Shown: positions 8,472 to 16,292, counted from the stretch's first letter. The stretch is DNA of 30,643 nt from CAWFSE01 sp963697565 (GCA_963697565.1 CAVOOM010000005.1:1-30643); one strand, 5' to 3'. The notes: generated by a model from the letters alone, not told the origin. Translations and numbers: made by a program.

Positions 8472-9430
8472 ACTGAGGGCCGCTGGCGGCCCACCTCAGG
8501 ACCCGGCGGGCCCGCAGGGTGTTCCACCGGCTCGGGTGCCCCGCTTGCTCCATCTCGAACCAGGTCCGCCCGGAGTAACGGTTCTGGCGCCGCCATGTGC
8601 CGTCTCGGCCGCGCTTCGCCTCGACCAGCGCGAGGGCGTCGCCGAGGCGGTCGTCCCAGGGCGCTTCGGCGGCTCGGAAGTGGTCCATCGCGCGCAGCAC
8701 GTCGTAGTGCCACCAGTACGGGAACGAGAAGCGCGTCAGCGCGGGGTGGACAACCTCCCCGGTGCGGTGCGAGCGGTAGAGCCGGTGGGCGAGCAGGAAC
8801 TCGCGGCCGCCGTCTCCCGCGGCGCTGACGCGTGGGGCCAGAGGCGCCGGAGCCGCCCACGCGGCCAACCCCTCGAGGACGCTGAGCGTCGTGTCGAAGG
8901 AGCTATGCGTGGCCCCGCGCCTTCGCTCGCAGTTCCAGCCGCCGTCGTCCATCTGCTCGCGCAGGAGCGAGCCGGCCATCGCCTCGCACGCGGGGTCGGC
9001 TCCGAGCCCGACGGCGCAGGCGATCTGCAGGAGCATTCCCGTGACGCAGGTGTCCGGGTACTGCGTCACCCAGAGCCGGACGGCCCCGTCATCGCCGACG
9101 CCGCGATCAAGCAGCAGCCGACCGGTGGCCGCGGCGTCGGGGTGGCCGCCTCCGCCCAGGATCGCCAGCAGCTGCAGCGAGTAGAACGTGGACGTCCACT
9201 TGGGGGAGTACCAGCCGCCGCCCCACGTCCCGTCCGGCGAGCGGTGACGAAGCAAGCTCCGCGCCCCAGCCCTCGCGCGCCACGCGCCGGCGGGTCTTGG
9301 ACCAGGTCGCCACCGGCAGGGCCATGAGGTCGCGCTGCGCCTGCCAGACAACGGCCGGGTCGCCGGCGATGAGCCAACTCAGGACGTCGTCCGGCGCCGG
9401 ATCGTCCTGGAGGGCCGGGTGGCGGGACAT
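8455..9430 (-). CDS. Squalene-cyclase/prenyltransferase-like alpha-toroid protein (one frame break near 9256)
   Basis: This is a protein of about 324 residues resembling the alpha/alpha-toroid repeats of squalene-hopene cyclases and prenyltransferases. Repeat-like features are DGTWGGGWYSPKWTSTFYSL, DGGWNCE and RDGTWRRQNRYSGRTWFEME. These QW-type turns are the reason for the call. The cyclase catalytic DXDD motif is not seen and the length is about half of a true squalene-hopene cyclase, so catalytic activity is doubtful. The N-terminus MSRHPALQDDPAPDDVLSWL to GWGAE lies one base out of frame with the rest; removing a base near 9256 joins them. There is no good ribosome site, but a mini-ORF with a strong site ends nine bases upstream. 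Such proteins are widespread in actinobacteria, with unknown function. Confidence 0.7.
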
Positions 9431-9439
9431 GGCGGCGAG

Positions 9440-9544
9440 TCAGCGAGGGCCAAGCAGGTCAGCGAGCGGGCCATTCACATCGAGCAAGAAGAATCGCTGG
9501 GCATCACCGAACATGGACTCGTACGCCACGAGGACATCGGTCAT
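9440..9544 (-). CDS. 34-codon mini-ORF with a flavodoxin-like N-terminus
   Basis: The coding strand reads MTDVLVAYESMFGDAQ, which resembles the first beta strand and phosphate loop of flavodoxins (VYESMFGNT type). It then diverges and stops after 34 residues (ending LADLLGPR). A GGAGGT ribosome site sits nine bases before the ATG, better than that of most genes here. The stop is nine bases before the ATG of the squalene-cyclase-like gene, which lacks its own site, so the two may be translationally coupled. It could be the remnant of a deleted flavodoxin gene, a leader peptide, or both. Real translation is not shown. Confidence 0.4.
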   Translation of the reverse strand: MTDVLVAYESMFGDAQRFFLLDVNGPLADLLGPR

Positions 9545-9577
9545 GGGGTGGCCACCTCCCGGCTCCGCTCGTGGTCA

Positions 9578-9594
9578 CGGTGCCGGGGGCACCG
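9578..9594 (-). terminator. Small GC hairpin downstream of the GH130 gene
   Basis: CGGTGCC and GGCACCG form a 7-bp stem around a GGG loop, 36 bases past the GH130 stop. There is no U-run, so this is only a possible terminator or pause site. Confidence 0.3.
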
Positions 9595-9630
9595 GCCGAG
9601 CGGGTAGGGCCGAACGCCCTGGGGGTGCGG

Positions 9631-11106
9631 CTATCCCAGCTCGGCGAGCAGCGCGGGCACGTCGATGAGGGCCACCCGGATCGACGCGTCGCTACAGCCG
9701 TACGGCAGGACCAGCGTGTCCCCGTGGAGCAGGCCGCCACAGGAGTAGACGACGTTGGGGACGTAGCCGTCCCGCTCGTCGGGGGTGGGGCTCAGCAGCG
9801 GGCGCGCGAGCTTGCCGATCACGACGCGTGGATCGTTGAGGTCGAGCAGCAGCGCACCGATCGAGTACTCCCGCATCGGCCCGACGCCGTGGGTGAGGAC
9901 CAGCCAGCCGGCCGAGGTCTCCAGCGGGGACCCGCAGTTGCCGATCTGGACGATCTCCCACGGGTGCTCGGGCGCCTGCAGTGCACCGGCGACCTCCCAG
10001 TGGCTGAGGTCGGCCGAACTCGCCAAGGCGTTGCTCTCGCGGTCCCACCGGGACAGGGCGAGCAGCCGCCGCCGACCCGGCGGGGGAAGAGCGCCATGCC
10101 CCTTGTTCTTGGCCGCAGGCCCGCTGAGCTGGGAGAGGTGAAACGTCAGGAAGTCCTTGGTGCGAATGAGCTGCGGCACGACGCGGGCACCGTCGTACGC
10201 GGTGTACGTGCCGCGGTAGTCGATCGAGCCGTCTTCATCGGTGAACCGCACCAGCCGGACGTCCTCGATCCCGCGGCTCTCCGACGGGCTGCGGGGGAGG
10301 ATCACCCGGTCGTCAAGCGCCGAACCCGCTGGGAACTCAATCGAGTAGTTGCAGGCGGCGATCCACTCGACCCGGTCGGTGGCCCGCGCCGCGGAGCCGC
10401 GGGTCAGCCGCTGGTCTCGCAGACCGGCGAGGGCCAGGTCGAGATCGGCCCGGGTGAAGGTCGGGGGCAGCGCCTCGATGACGAAGTCGGCGCTGCTCAG
10501 ATTCCCGTCGAGCTCCGCGTGCTGCTGCTCGAAGACGGCGCGCGAGTAGGTGGTCGAGACCGGCCGGGGCAGCACCGTCTGCTGGCTGGGCTCGTCGAAC
10601 GTGACGACGTCGGCGGCGTCGATCACGCCGGTGCGGAACTCGACGCTCGAGTGGTGCCCCTCGCCGACGGCTCGGACGGTCATCACGAAGCGGGTGGCGC
10701 CCGCGGCGAGGCCGCTCTGGTCGGGGTGGGGCACCATCGAGGGGTTGAACAGGGCGGCGGCCTCGATGGCGTACTCCATGCTGAAGTACGCGCCGATGAG
10801 CTGGCGTCGCTCGGCGGACACCGACTGCGGGTCGTCCAAGCGGTGTGCGACCAGGTCGAAGTGGGATTCCAGTGTGGTCGCGAGGTCATGGTGCCTGGGC
10901 CCGAAGGAGGCCATCGCAGCCGCCAGCGACTCGCCGACCGCCTCGTCGGAGAGCGCCAGGACCCGGTCGAGCACTGCCGTGGACCGGGACCGCGCCGACG
11001 CGGCCAGCTCCTGTCCGGGCAGGAAGATCTTGGTGACGACTCGGGCCGGATCCGGCAGCAGCACATGGGGCGTTCGGCGGACGAGGGGCCTGGTGGGGCG
11101 GCTCAA
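9631..11106 (-). CDS. GH130-family beta-mannoside phosphorylase or hydrolase
   Basis: This is a five-bladed beta-propeller enzyme of glycoside hydrolase family 130, which phosphorolyses or hydrolyses beta-mannosides such as beta-1,2-oligomannan. Supporting motifs are PSESRGIEDVRLVRF, with the presumed catalytic Asp near residue 280, and in the C-terminal half GNCGSPLETSAGWLVLTHGV and GYVPNVVYSCGG, typical of the family. A long N-terminal region of about 200 residues precedes the propeller and is not assigned. The start is taken as TTG, overlapping the stop of the preceding toroid gene (TTGA); a later start is possible. The intact 491-codon frame and the overlaps make it the last gene of a GT4/toroid/GH130 operon. 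Phosphorylase versus hydrolase cannot be decided here. Confidence 0.82.
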   Translation of the reverse strand: MSRPTRPLVRRTPHVLLPDPARVVTKIFLPGQELAASARSRSTAVLDRVLALSDEAVGESLAAAMASFGPRHHDLATTLESHFDLVAHRLDDPQSVSAERRQLIGAYFSMEYAIEAAALFNPSMVPHPDQSGLAAGATRFVMTVRAVGEGHHSSVEFRTGVIDAADVVTFDEPSQQTVLPRPVSTTYSRAVFEQQHAELDGNLSSADFVIEALPPTFTRADLDLALAGLRDQRLTRGSAARATDRVEWIAACNYSIEFPAGSALDDRVILPRSPSESRGIEDVRLVRFTDEDGSIDYRGTYTAYDGARVVPQLIRTKDFLTFHLSQLSGPAAKNKGHGALPPPGRRRLLALSRWDRESNALASSADLSHWEVAGALQAPEHPWEIVQIGNCGSPLETSAGWLVLTHGVGPMREYSIGALLLDLNDPRVVIGKLARPLLSPTPDERDGYVPNVVYSCGGLLHGDTLVLPYGCSDASIRVALIDVPALLAELG

Positions 11107-12142
11107 GGCGCGTTCTCCCCGGCGGCGCGATGCCCGATCTGGAAGGTGGCCAGGCCAGCCAGGGTGGACTCGGCCCCCCGGTTCTCGTTGATCCGGTCGG
11201 CGTGCAGGCCGTCGGACCCGCCACCGCTGGTCGGGTCGTAGAGGGCGAGCCCGAGGTCGTTCGCCCCGGCGAACCAGGCGACGCAGCGTTCGATCATGTC
11301 AGCCAGGCCCTGTCGCCGGTGATCGCGTAGGCGCGCCAACAGGCCTCGGCTAGGGCGGAGACCTCGATCGGCTGCTGGTCGAAGCCTGGGCGCGGCTCGC
11401 CGCGTCGCCATCCGCCCGCGGGGGTGACTGACAGGTGGTCGCCGCGGGTCTCCTGCTCGACTAGCCAAGACAGCAGCGCGAGTCCGTCCGCCAACGTGCG
11501 TTCGTCTTCCAGCGCAGAGCCGATGACGAGCAAGGCCTCGGGGAGCACGGCGTTGGCGTACGTGAGGCGGGCCTCGGGCCACGGCCAGGAGGGGTGGGCG
11601 GTCGGGCCCGCGAGCAAGGTGCGCGCGTCGGTGAGGAGGCCCAGCGCGTCCTGGTGGTCGGGATGGGCGCGCAGGATCTCGTACGCGCCGAGGGCTGCGT
11701 ATGCGGTGGCGCGGGTCCAGGTCGAGCGGGTCTGGAAGCCCAGGGTCGCCGCGCCGAGGGCGGCTTCCCTCACGTGCTCGTCGGGGCTGCTGTGCGCGGC
11801 CGTGCCGAGGCCCCACAGAGCGCGCCCCCAGTGGTCGTCGACGTTGGCGTCGCCCATCCAGGTGCCGTTCGCGCGCCGGCGGTTGCGGAAGCGGCCGTGG
11901 TCGTCTTGCGCTCCGAGGGTGAATTCCAGGTAGACCCGGCTGAGGGCGATGACCTGGCCGCCCGGTTCCGGCTGCCGCGCGGTGACGACGAGACCGCGGG
12001 CGACGTCGTCGAGGCAGTAGCCGTGATCGCGCCGGGGTGCCGAACCCAGGGCGTGCTCGAAGAGCCCCAGGGGGGTCGTCAGGCTCACCAGGTGGTCGAA
12101 GGTGAGGTCGGGCGTGGTGACGCGCGCGACCGCGACGGCCAT
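11103..12142 (-). CDS. Alpha/alpha-toroid glycosidase-like protein beside GT4 and GH130 (one frame break near 11298-11303)
   Basis: This protein of about 346 residues lies between a glycosyltransferase and a GH130 enzyme. It begins MAVAVARVTTPDLTFDHLVS and carries DHGYCLDDVARGLVV, RRANGTWMGDANVDDHWGRA and GFDQQPIEVSALAEACWRAY. The aromatic/acidic helix-turn pattern suggests an (alpha/alpha)6 barrel like those of carbohydrate epimerases and unsaturated glucuronyl hydrolases. I know such proteins only as uncharacterised partners of GT4/GH130 pairs. The frame hits TGA at 11294 right after GDRAWL, while the following DMIERCVAWFAGANDLGLAL continues in the next frame. One missing base (for example CTGAC for CTGGAC) explains it, and the span is one base short of a multiple of three. 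The start ATG overlaps the GT4 stop by one base. Confidence 0.65.
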
Positions 12143-13269
12143 CAGGCGACCGATCGCTTGACGTCGGCGAGCAGCGAGCGGCCGAGCGCGATGTACTGGT
12201 CGGCGACCGCGGGCCAGAGCAACTCGGGCGCCAGCGCGCGGGATCGGGCGGCCATCTGCGTGGCGAGTCCGGGCTCGGTGAGCACGCGGTGCAGCGCGGC
12301 TCGGATCGCCTCGGGATCGCGTTGCGGGACAAGGATTCCCGCGCCGTCCGAGAGCAGCTCGACCGCGTGCGGGAAGCTTGTCGAGATGACCGGCTTTCCC
12401 GCCACGACGGCCTCGGTGAGCACGCCCGAGGTGACTTGGTCGCGGGAGTCGTACGGAAGCAGGATCACGTCCGCCTGGCGGACGACGCGGCGCAGTGAGG
12501 GCCCATCGAGGTAGCGGCTGTCGAACTCCACCATCGAGGCGATCTCCAGCGAGTGGGCGAGGGCGGTGAGCCGCTCGCGGTAGGCCTCGCCGTCGCGCTC
12601 GACCACGCGGGGGTGGGTCTCGCCGACGACCTGGTAGACCGGGCGCGGCGCGAGATGGGTGAGGCCCGCCACCGCCTCCAGGGCCCATTCGATGCCCTTG
12701 CCCTCGCCGAGCAGACCCCAGGTCAGAATGGTCGGCGGCCGGCTGGGGTCCAGGCTGTGGCCACCGGCCCGGTTGTCCTCGGCGCCGTGGGCGATCACGG
12801 TCACCAGGGCGGGATCGACGTCCCAGCCGGCGATCAGCCGTTGGCGTGCGGTCTCGGTCATCGTGACGACGGATGCGGAGGCCGCCACGACCCGGGCGAG
12901 CACGTGGTGCTGGTGCGGTGTGGGGTGTGTCAGCACGGTGTGCAGCACGGAGATCACGGGGACGCGGACCAGGGCGAGCACCCCGATCACATCGGCCCCG
13001 TCGCGGCCACCGAAGATGCCGTACTCATGCTGGAGCACGGCGACGTCGAAGGCGTTGAGGGCCTCCGCGGCCGCCGTGACGGCCCCTCGCTCGGCGATCA
13101 CTAGTTGGTGCGCCACGAAGTTCTCGTCCGGCTCCAGGCTGTCCACGATGCGAACCACGCCGACGTCCGCGCCGGAGCCGTCCAGATGGGTGACGAGCGC
13201 CTGCGAGAAGGTCGCGAGTCCGCACTGGGTGGGGGGGAACGTGCTGAGCACGCCGAAGCTGACGGCCAT
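12142..13269 (-). CDS. GT4-family glycosyltransferase
   Basis: This is a GT-B fold retaining glycosyltransferase with 375 residues. The N-terminal acceptor domain starts FGVLSTFPPTQCGLATFSQA, the PPxxCGIATF-type opening of many mannosyl- or glucosyltransferases. VLQHEYGIFGG follows. The C-terminal donor domain has TILTWGLLGEGKGIEWALEA and the EX7E-type region around SGVLTEAVVAGKPVISTSFP. It is probably cytoplasmic or peripheral to the membrane, using a nucleotide-sugar donor (GDP-mannose would fit the GH130 partner, but this is inference). It is the first gene of the three-gene unit, with an AGAAGGG ribosome site before the ATG and a 1-base stop/start overlap to the next gene. The frame is intact. 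Confidence 0.88.
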   Translation of the reverse strand: MAVSFGVLSTFPPTQCGLATFSQALVTHLDGSGADVGVVRIVDSLEPDENFVAHQLVIAERGAVTAAAEALNAFDVAVLQHEYGIFGGRDGADVIGVLALVRVPVISVLHTVLTHPTPHQHHVLARVVAASASVVTMTETARQRLIAGWDVDPALVTVIAHGAEDNRAGGHSLDPSRPPTILTWGLLGEGKGIEWALEAVAGLTHLAPRPVYQVVGETHPRVVERDGEAYRERLTALAHSLEIASMVEFDSRYLDGPSLRRVVRQADVILLPYDSRDQVTSGVLTEAVVAGKPVISTSFPHAVELLSDGAGILVPQRDPEAIRAALHRVLTEPGLATQMAARSRALAPELLWPAVADQYIALGRSLLADVKRSVA

Positions 13270-13375
13270 GGAGGCCCTTCTGCACAGGTGGAGCAGCGCA
13301 GCCGAGTGCTGCCGTCCTTGGTCGGGGGCTTACGTCATCCCCGGGGGCACCCGTGCCGCTCTGGCAGTGCCATGG

Positions 13376-13390
13376 GCCAGGTCACCTGGC
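13376..13390. promoter_or_regulatory. 15-bp perfect palindrome upstream of the GT4/GH130 operon
   Basis: GCCAGGT-C-ACCTGGC is a perfect inverted repeat in the 275-base gap between the divergent GT4 and HNH genes. CTGGCAGT occurs at 13361 and again at 13386, overlapping one arm. On the minus strand a TTGACT hexamer lies at 13391-13396, next to the palindrome. The arrangement would suit an operator for the GT4 operon, but no good -10 box is seen at the right distance. The rest of the gap shows nothing else assigned apart from the HNH promoter. Confidence 0.35.
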
Positions 13391-13508
13391 AGTCAATGCC
13401 CTCGCAGGGTATCAGCGGGCCGGTGGCCCCCCTGACCGCCGAGACCGCGGGGGCGGTTGGGCGGGGGCGAACTGCCGGCACATGCCGTCCACAGGCGGCG
13501 TGATTCTC

Positions 13509-13537
13509 TTGACGCCGCAACGGCTCTGCCGTACGAT
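13509..13537 (+). promoter_or_regulatory. Consensus-like sigma-70 promoter of the DUF222-HNH gene
   Basis: TTGACG (13509-13514), a 17-base spacer and TACGAT (13532-13537) form the clearest housekeeping promoter in the window. Initiation about seven bases after the -10 box falls at the ATG (13545), predicting a leaderless transcript. Confidence 0.75.
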
Positions 13538-13552
13538 CGAACACATGTTCGA
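13537..13552. promoter_or_regulatory. LexA-type SOS box over the start of the HNH gene
   Basis: TCGAACACATGTTCGA matches the actinobacterial (mycobacterial-type) LexA consensus TCGAAC-N4-GTTCGA at all twelve defined positions. It begins at the last base of the -10 box and covers the predicted transcription start and the ATG, so bound LexA would block transcription. DUF222/13E12-family genes of Mycobacterium tuberculosis are known members of the SOS regulon, which supports the reading. Confidence 0.8.
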
Positions 13553-14645
13553 ACGCGTGGCAGGGCCGAATCTGGGCCCCGCTCTGGCCGGGTTCGACGT
13601 CCGCGCCGCTGATGGCGAGGCGCTGGTCGAGGCGCTGGCGGCCTCCCAGCGCGCGGTGTCGTGGCTGCAGGCGCTGGGGCGGGCTCCGGGCCAGACGGCG
13701 CCGCAGTTGCGGGCGTGGCTGGCCCGCCTGGTCCTGAAGGCGGACCCGGCCGGGGCGGATGCCCGGCTGTCCGCGGCCCGCGGGGAGCGGCGTGGTGTGG
13801 GTCAGCCCGCTGGAGGACGGCGATGGCCGAGCTGGCGGGCGCTGCTGACCGCGCCGGACGCCCAGCGGGTGTACGGGGCTCTCGGCGCCGGCGGCATGGG
13901 CCGCCCGCCAAGGCGAGGCCGGGACCGATGGGGAGCGCCGGACGCTGGACCAGTGCCGCGCCGACGCCCTCGTCGAGATCCTGCTGCGGGACGGGCGGGC
14001 GCCGCGGCAGCCCCCACGAGTCCGGTCCGCGCCCGCAGATCCTGGTCACCGTCCCCGCCGGCACCCTGCTCGGCCTCGGCGGGGAGCCCGCCCACCTCGC
14101 CGGCTACGGCCCGATCCCCGACGCCCTGGCCCGCGAGCTCGCCCAGGACGGCGATCTGGCGGCGGGTGCTCACCGACCCCGCCACGGGCGCGGTCCTCGA
14201 CGTCGGCAGCGCGCCAGCACGACCCGCCCGCCGACCTCGACGCGGTTCGTCCGGGTCCGGGACGGCATGTGCCGGTTCCCCGGCTGCCGCAGGCAGGCCT
14301 GCCGGCTGCGACCTCGACCACACCGTCGCCCGTACCCGCACGGGCCAGACCAGCGCCGAGAACCTGCACGCCCTGTGCCGCCGCCACCACCGCCTGCCCA
14401 CAGCCCACGAGGCCGGGTGGCAGGTCACCGCCGAACCCGGTAGCCGGCTGGAGTGGACCAGCCCCCTCGGCGCCGTCTACACCACCGACCCGCCCGACCC
14501 CGGCGACGAGGCCCGGACCCAACGTGCGCCCGCCGACCCACCGGACGAGGGCGAGCCCGACGTGAGGGAGCCCGATCCGGGCTGGCCGTGGGAGGACTTC
14601 GACGACGACCTGCACCGCTGGCTCGACGACCCTGCCGCGGCCTGA
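13545..14645 (+). CDS. DUF222/13E12-family HNH endonuclease (nine apparent one-base insertions)
   Basis: This is an HNH nuclease-like protein of the multicopy actinobacterial DUF222 (13E12 repeat) family, about 363 residues when repaired. The N-terminal DUF222 domain begins MFERVAGPNLGPALAGFDVR. The C-terminal HNH domain has MCRFPGC, CDLDHTVAR, SAENLHALC and RRHH, giving the Asp-His, Asn and His-His metal site. The nominal frame is open from end to end, but between 13791 and 14306 it is nonsense. The family sequence moves to the next frame nine times, near 13791, 13822, 13835, 13890, 14011-14015, 14159, 14208-14211, 14239 and 14306. Nine shifts return to the starting frame. Dropping one base at each site gives VVWVSPLEDGMAELRALLT, PHESGPRPQILVTVPAGTLL and so on without other damage. 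An SOS box and a strong promoter control it. Confidence 0.85.
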   Translation: MFERVAGPNLGPALAGFDVRAADGEALVEALAASQRAVSWLQALGRAPGQTAPQLRAWLARLVLKADPAGADARLSAARGERRGVGQPAGGRRWPSWRALLTAPDAQRVYGALGAGGMGRPPRRGRDRWGAPDAGPVPRRRPRRDPAAGRAGAAAAPTSPVRARRSWSPSPPAPCSASAGSPPTSPATARSPTPWPASSPRTAIWRRVLTDPATGAVLDVGSAPARPARRPRRGSSGSGTACAGSPAAAGRPAGCDLDHTVARTRTGQTSAENLHALCRRHHRLPTAHEAGWQVTAEPGSRLEWTSPLGAVYTTDPPDPGDEARTQRAPADPPDEGEPDVREPDPGWPWEDFDDDLHRWLDDPAAA

Positions 14646-14675
14646 CGGGGGGTCGAGCGGCGAAGAGGGGCCGAA

Positions 14676-14697
14676 GGGCCGCAGACGTGAGCGGCCC
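14676..14697 (+). terminator. Hairpin after the HNH gene
   Basis: GGGCCGC and GCGGCCC pair over an 8-base loop, 31 bases past the stop codon. There is no U-run, as is common for actinobacterial terminators. Confidence 0.45.
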
Positions 14698-14766
14698 AAG
14701 GCGACAGGATGGGGTCCTCAGTTGTGGCGTGGAGCGGAGGCCGGCGAACGGCCGCGGAGGGATGGC

Positions 14767-16275
14767 ATGGCGACGCAGACGATGAGCGTCCAGGACGCCC
14801 TGTGGCTGACCATGGACCGACCGAACAACCTGATGGTCATCGATTCGGTGCTGTGGCTCTCTGAGCCGCTCGACCTTGAGGACTCGCGCGCCGTGATCGC
14901 CGAGCGGCTGGTGGGTCGCTTCCCGGTGTTTGGCTGCCGTCCGGTGGCGGGTGACCATGGCCATGTCTGGGAGGAAGACCCGGACTTCGACCTTGAGCGG
15001 CACACCTTCGAAGTCGACCTCCCACGGCCCGTGACCGAGGACGCCGTCCGCTCGTACCTCTCGGCGCAGAAGAGCATTCCCCTCGACCGCGACTACCCGC
15101 TCTGGCAGATGCACGTCATCAACGGGATCCAGCGCCCCGAGGGCCGGGAGGGCTCGGTGGTGCTCTGCCGGTTCCACCACTCGATCGCCGACGGGATCCG
15201 GCTGACCCAGGTGCTGCTGGCGCTCTGCGACCCGGAGCAGGACCCGGAGGTCGCCGTCACGCGGGCCGGTGAGGCGTACCACGGCGGAGTGGCGGGGACG
15301 GTGGGGGCCGCTCTGCACGGCGCGACGGCCGCGGCCAGCGAGCTCGTCCACGAAGCCACCCAAGCCGTGGCCCACCCGATCGACGCGATCGCCCATGTCC
15401 CGGGAGCGGTCGCGCACGGCGCCAAGGGCGCCGCCTCGGAGTTGCTGGGCCTTGCGTTGCACCCGCATCGCCTCGTCGACGTCTTCACCGCCGCCCGGCA
15501 CGCCGATCTGGAGGGCCTCAACGACGTCAAGAGCGTCTACAAGCTCGGGATGTCCCCGCCCAGCGCAGAGACGGTGTGGAGCGGTCCGCCAGGCGTCGAG
15601 AAGGCCTCGACGTGGCTGCCTCCGTTCGACCTCGGCCGGGTCAAGGAGATCGGCCGGGCCGAGGGCGCCACCGTCAACGACGTGCTGATGGCGGCCGTCG
15701 CCGGCACCCTGCGGCGCTACCTGGCCAAGCATGGGGCGCAGCTCGACGAGGTCGTCTGGATGGTCCCGGTCAGCCTGATGGCGTTCGACGACGAGCTGCC
15801 CCAAGAGCTCGGCAACCACTTCGCGCTGGTGATGCTCAAGCTGCCGCTCTCGATCGACGACCCCCGGGAGCTGCTCCACGAGGTCTCCGCGCGGATGGGC
15901 CGGATCAAGCACTCCCACGAGCCGGTGATCACCTTCGGCCTGCAGCGGTTGATCTCGCAGTCCCCGTCCGACGTGGCCCCGCTGTTGGTGAACTTCTTCG
16001 CCGACAAGGCGCTCGGAGTCCTCACCAACGTCCCCGGGCCGCGTGGTGCGATCACCTTTGCCGGCAGGCGCGTCGAGAACGTGCTCGGCTGGGCGCCGTG
16101 CTCGGGAAGTCAGCCGATGACCATCGGGCTGTTCACCTACAACGACACGGTCTCGGTCACCTTCGGCGCCGACCGCACGCTGGTCCCCGACTTCGAGATC
16201 CTGCCGGGCTGCTACGAGGACGCCATGGCCGAGATGTACGAGGCGATCGTCGGGCCGCTGCCCGCGTCCGGCTGA
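14767..16275 (+). CDS. Wax ester synthase/diacylglycerol acyltransferase (WS/DGAT)
   Basis: This bifunctional acyltransferase makes wax esters or triacylglycerol from acyl-CoA, and acts at the inner membrane surface. It has 502 residues, normal for the family. The catalytic motif HHSIADG (HHxxxDG) is in FHHSIADGIRLTQVLL near residue 140. The C-terminal domain has NDVLMAAVAGTLRRYL, LGNHFALVMLKLPL, LTNVPGPRG and the closing GLFTYNDTVSVTFGADRTLV segment. An alanine-rich amphipathic linker (GATAAASELVHEATQAV and on) sits between the halves. The ATG at 14767 is chosen for the GGAGGG site eight bases upstream and because alignable sequence (MSVQDALWLTMDRPNNLMVI) starts just after it. It is monocistronic, between two hairpins. 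The frame is intact. It could favour TAG over wax ester synthesis; this is not readable here. Confidence 0.9.
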   Translation: MATQTMSVQDALWLTMDRPNNLMVIDSVLWLSEPLDLEDSRAVIAERLVGRFPVFGCRPVAGDHGHVWEEDPDFDLERHTFEVDLPRPVTEDAVRSYLSAQKSIPLDRDYPLWQMHVINGIQRPEGREGSVVLCRFHHSIADGIRLTQVLLALCDPEQDPEVAVTRAGEAYHGGVAGTVGAALHGATAAASELVHEATQAVAHPIDAIAHVPGAVAHGAKGAASELLGLALHPHRLVDVFTAARHADLEGLNDVKSVYKLGMSPPSAETVWSGPPGVEKASTWLPPFDLGRVKEIGRAEGATVNDVLMAAVAGTLRRYLAKHGAQLDEVVWMVPVSLMAFDDELPQELGNHFALVMLKLPLSIDDPRELLHEVSARMGRIKHSHEPVITFGLQRLISQSPSDVAPLLVNFFADKALGVLTNVPGPRGAITFAGRRVENVLGWAPCSGSQPMTIGLFTYNDTVSVTFGADRTLVPDFEILPGCYEDAMAEMYEAIVGPLPASG

Positions 16276-16292
16276 TTCGACCTCCGGACGTC

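Noticed and set aside
9571..11241. A 556-codon plus-strand open frame opposite GH130
   Set aside because: It is a shadow of the GH130 gene with no recognisable motif.
13353..13544. An upstream extension of the HNH frame
   Set aside because: The promoter, SOS box and leaderless start at 13545 place transcription initiation at the ATG; the extension has no family similarity.
13791..14306. Programmed ribosomal frameshifting in the HNH gene
   Set aside because: Nine same-direction shifts without a common slippery heptamer or stimulatory structure are not plausible; base insertions explain the pattern.
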